Position numbers and translations under genes: made by a program. Positions 61,580 to 64,000 of a stretch of DNA of 64,000 bases are shown piece after piece. The stretch is from Firmicutes bacterium UBA7510. Its GTDB lineage: Bacteria > Bacillota > Clostridia > Tissierellales > Sedimentibacteraceae. How positions within the stretch are numbered: position 1 is the first letter of the stretch; each line of letters begins with the position of its first letter. Below the pieces are notes generated by a model. The model saw nothing but the letters and a program-made list of their open reading frames with translations. It had not been told where the DNA came from and made no database searches. The DNA lies in the NCBI GenBank assembly GCA_002479485.1, contig DLNM01000052.1:1-64000 (forward strand), written 5' to 3'.

Positions 61580-62650
61580 CTATACAAATGACAATTCCGC
61601 GTCAATCCAAGTTTCGATATCATTTCTTATATCAATGATTGAGTCATCCAGTGAAAAACGAAACCCTTGGCAACCTCCGTTACAATGATCGCTTATCCCT
61701 CTTTTTATTCCGCAGCCATAACCTTTTTCAATCATTTCTTGTATAAACGAAGGGAATTTTTCGATGGTATCAGCGTATTTATGCGTGTTTTTCGCTTTTA
61801 CGTTTATTTGATAACCATTATTAAGTGATACATTAATTCCCCATATCTCTTTACTTTTATAAGAATATTTAATTTTTATCCATAAGTCTTTTATTTCCAC
61901 ATTGCATTTAAGACCTTTATCCAAATAACGTTGATGTAGCTGCAATATAAAATCTTGCACATTGGCAGACAAAGGTTTCATAGTATCTTTTATTATAGAA
62001 ATCACATCGGTTTCATCATTTTTCAATACTCTGTAATCACAACGCAATAAAATATCAGAGAAGCGACAATAGCTGATTGCCTTGAATTTATTGACGTTTG
62101 TTCCAAACTCTATCTCGGCTGTTGCCATTACCTTTAAGCCTGTTAACATCGTAGGATGATCAGGATACGAAATAGTAATTCTTTCCGCTTTTGATAAATC
62201 TGGTTTTTTGTCATTTAAGTCTATACCATCAATCAATATGCCACAATCAGTCAAGAATCGCAAGCATTGAATGCTTTTTGAAATGGGAATTTTCATGTTG
62301 AATATATTGTTTCCAACGATAAGGGACCCGGCCCTTTCTGTTAGCACGCCATGAAGACCTATATTTAATAATAAGCATTTCACATTGTGCAGGAATGGAT
62401 AATATACCGAAATAGTAACGCGGTCATCAAATGCGTGAGCAATTTTTTTATGATTGTCATACGAATCACCTTCAACAATCAAAACATCGCAAAACCGATA
62501 CAAAAAGTTTCTGAACGCAAGAACTCCTTCTCGAATGTCTTCCTCGTTTGAAATATTTTTAAACATAGGATTAATTGTATATGTTTCAGGTATTTCAGGC
62601 GTAATAACATTTTTTAAGTGTTTTGCCATATCTTTGAGTGTCTTGCGCAT
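61580..62650 (-). CDS. Unrecognised 356-residue protein with Cys-rich C-terminus
   Basis: No family is recognised with confidence. The protein is soluble, without a signal peptide. The C-terminal 45 residues carry YGCGIKRGISDHCNGGCQGF followed by an Asp-rich helix. This resembles the metal- or substrate-binding tail of small clostridial proteins often found beside MerR or AraC genes. The ATG follows the PNPOx stop codon with no gap, so the two are co-translated, and the MerR-type regulator lies upstream in the same direction. Base composition is slightly more GC-rich than the core genome. Confidence 0.6.
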   Translation of the reverse strand: MRKTLKDMAKHLKNVITPEIPETYTINPMFKNISNEEDIREGVLAFRNFLYRFCDVLIVEGDSYDNHKKIAHAFDDRVTISVYYPFLHNVKCLLLNIGLHGVLTERAGSLIVGNNIFNMKIPISKSIQCLRFLTDCGILIDGIDLNDKKPDLSKAERITISYPDHPTMLTGLKVMATAEIEFGTNVNKFKAISYCRFSDILLRCDYRVLKNDETDVISIIKDTMKPLSANVQDFILQLHQRYLDKGLKCNVEIKDLWIKIKYSYKSKEIWGINVSLNNGYQINVKAKNTHKYADTIEKFPSFIQEMIEKGYGCGIKRGISDHCNGGCQGFRFSLDDSIIDIRNDIETWIDAELSFV

Positions 62651-63127
62651 TTATTTCACTTCTTTCCTGGTAAAGTCAACTTTATACTGCCATTCACCGT
62701 ATTTTTGTTCGTTATCGGTTATCGTTCCTTCCGTAAGGGTAATACGCAGAACGATTGAGTCAGGGTTGTCTTCATCGCCATGTGCATCGAACCATGTGAA
62801 GATTTTTTTCATCTTCGCTCTTATTTCCGCGTTCCTCTCGTCCTTTACCCAACCTAGATTTTCAGCTGTTCCTTGAGCAACAAATAAGTCTAACCCACAG
62901 ATAGAAATCTCGTTGTTTTTACCAATTTCCAGCGTTTTATTTTTATTCGCGTCTGTAGAAACATAAAACACACCGTCTTCATAATAGGCATCAACCATAC
63001 GGACAGCAGGGCGGGGATTGCCGTTGGCGTTGTGGGACAATGCAATAGTTGCAAGAGCAATAAGGTTGTCCTTACCATTTCCACAGAATTCTTCCATAAG
63101 CTTCATCGCTTTTTCATACTTGTTCAT
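62651..63127 (-). CDS. Pyridoxamine 5'-phosphate oxidase-like flavoprotein
   Basis: A 158-residue split-barrel FMN-binding protein: LIALATIALSHNANGNPRPAVRMVDAYYEDG and VFYVSTDANKNKTLEI are the FMN-site strands, and EISICGLDLFVAQGTAEN follows. Relatives include general stress protein 26-like and nitroimidazole-resistance-like proteins, so a reductase or detoxification role is possible. GGAGG precedes the ATG. It is in an operon between the MerR-type regulator gene (23 nt upstream) and the unknown protein (zero-gap downstream). Confidence 0.82.
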   Translation of the reverse strand: MNKYEKAMKLMEEFCGNGKDNLIALATIALSHNANGNPRPAVRMVDAYYEDGVFYVSTDANKNKTLEIGKNNEISICGLDLFVAQGTAENLGWVKDERNAEIRAKMKKIFTWFDAHGDEDNPDSIVLRITLTEGTITDNEQKYGEWQYKVDFTRKEVK

Positions 63128-63149
63128 AATAATTCCTCCATTTATTTTT

Positions 63150-64000
63150 TTATATTCCTTCTTTTAACTTGATTGGAAAATATCTTTGCATTTGTTTATA
63201 GCCAAGACCCTTTTCAATGTCTTTATAGGCAATATCTCTTCCATCCTCATATAAATAAGGCATATTAAACATAACATTGCGGTCTTTGTCAAGCTCAAAA
63301 TTTGTGCTTTCAATCCATCGGCAAACTTTATCTTCCACTTTGTGTATACTCTCGTTATCTTCGTCAATACTGACTGCCATAGCGTATAAGCCTCCCGGAA
63401 AATCGAACAATTTAAAAGGGCTTATATCCGCATTGGTAACACCATCTTTAACGGCACATATCCATTCAGCTTTATCATTTTTAGACAGCAAAAAATCAAA
63501 ACAATCGAAAATCACGCTCTTATAAAAATGATAATACTGCCACAATTGGTACATATATCCGCCTTCTTTGAACATTTCTCCCCACGGTTGGTCACCACAC
63601 GTTACCGCTTTGAATCCCGGTATCCTGACGACCATTATATCAGGAATTTTTTTATCTAATTTTTCCGTTATTTCAATCAAGCGGTTTACATTGGAGGGCT
63701 TGCCAATATAGTCAACGCTTATCAATTGTGTTTCAATCTCTTTAGCCTTGTTATACAGCAGTTTTATGTCGGAGTTGTCTGCAAAGTTCACTTGTTCGAT
63801 TTCGCGTATAAAATCCAGCACGATTTCTTTCAACTCATGCAAAAGCGCAACCTCGTCGTCTATGTTCTGTACTTTTTTTCCCAGCACTTCTAAAACTACA
63901 TCGGAACCGGAAGTGTTGAAAACACGTTGAATGTCTTTTATGCTGATATTTAGCTTGCGTAAAATGAGTATCTGTTCAAGCCGCCTAACAGCGTTTTCGT
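63150..64000 (-). CDS. MerR-family regulator with effector-binding domain (5' end outside window)
   Basis: The frame stays open to the window edge. The first visible residues ENAVRRLEQILILRKLNISI then KDIQRVFNTSGSD are the second half of a MerR winged helix. A long dimer coiled coil and a GyrI-like ligand domain follow (IMVVRIPGFKAVTCGDQPWG, then GGLYAMAV and ending in PIKLKEG). A GTG at 63887 is an internal codon, not the start. BmrR-like members are activated by drugs or lipophilic cations. It is first in line with the PNPOx and unknown genes and probably regulates them. Confidence 0.85.
   Translation of the reverse strand, partial: ENAVRRLEQILILRKLNISIKDIQRVFNTSGSDVVLEVLGKKVQNIDDEVALLHELKEIVLDFIREIEQVNFADNSDIKLLYNKAKEIETQLISVDYIGKPSNVNRLIEITEKLDKKIPDIMVVRIPGFKAVTCGDQPWGEMFKEGGYMYQLWQYYHFYKSVIFDCFDFLLSKNDKAEWICAVKDGVTNADISPFKLFDFPGGLYAMAVSIDEDNESIHKVEDKVCRWIESTNFELDKDRNVMFNMPYLYEDGRDIAYKDIEKGLGYKQMQRYFPIKLKEGI

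Noticed and set aside
63150..63887. Complete gene starting at GTG 63887
   Set aside because: The frame continues upstream with MerR helix-turn-helix sequence to the window edge, so this GTG is internal.
1..64000. CRISPR array, tRNA, rRNA or prophage
   Set aside because: I looked for regularly spaced short repeats, cloverleaf-like ends, rRNA signatures and phage structural genes, and saw none.

Overview
The window reads as chromosome from a low-GC Gram-positive anaerobe of the clostridial type. The base composition is very AT-rich, ribosome binding sites are strong GGAGG sequences, and TTG or GTG starts are frequent. The gene content fits: biotin-dependent pyruvate carboxylase, T-box control of threonyl-tRNA synthetase, a DinR-type SOS box, SLH-anchored surface protein, a yclNOPQ-like iron uptake operon, and probable spore or envelope Cys-rich proteins. 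No rRNA, tRNA, CRISPR array, prophage or recognisable transposase gene was seen.

Layout. 0.2-8 kb: pyruvate carboxylase, then a MacB-type ABC exporter divergent from an OmpR-type two-component system. 8-10 kb: an autoregulated TetR gene coupled to a cation/proton antiporter. 10-16.7 kb: a lipoprotein metallopeptidase and a SOS-controlled uvrBA operon. 16.7-20 kb: B3/B4-domain protein, DegV protein, metallo-beta-lactamase fold protein. 19.7-25.8 kb: mntP under a manganese riboswitch and a probable copper/thiol metal module (HMA-DsbD-cupredoxin fusion, DUF2318 protein, two-component system with a Cys-rich sensor). This stretch is bracketed by three copies of an unusual palindromic repeat. 25.8-32.5 kb: CofE-like ligase divergent from a LysR gene, iron-siderophore ABC operon behind palindromic operators, DedA protein. 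32.6-41.8 kb: recQ, a GNAT enzyme behind a gene fragment, thrS with T-box, an MFS exporter behind a leader-peptide attenuator, HAD and cupin genes, a coiled-coil protein. 41.8-47 kb: SLH surface protein and an ECF sigma/DUF4179 anti-sigma-like pair. 47-55 kb: nitroreductase, methyltransferase, XRE-TPR and Crp-like regulators, YczE/HAD pair, a frameshifted flavodoxin-type reductase, HxlR/azoreductase pair and small ORFs. 55-64 kb: accessory material, including a GC-richer BBE-type oxidoreductase, two paralogous four-repeat helical proteins with Cys-rich tails, tiny Cys/Arg-rich and cationic peptides, a ferritin-like protein with a truncated tandem copy, and a PNPOx/unknown/MerR cluster running off the right edge.

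The signals most worth following are: (1) the roughly 250-300 bp repeat family at 19.7, 25.1 and 25.5 kb, whose stems change in a compensatory way between copies; (2) a 64-bp element, 61/64 identical in two copies with a looser third relative, placed in the same orientation upstream of three regulatory genes; (3) the 32-codon leader peptide and attenuator before the MFS gene; (4) the repeat-protein and micro-peptide cluster at 57-61 kb.
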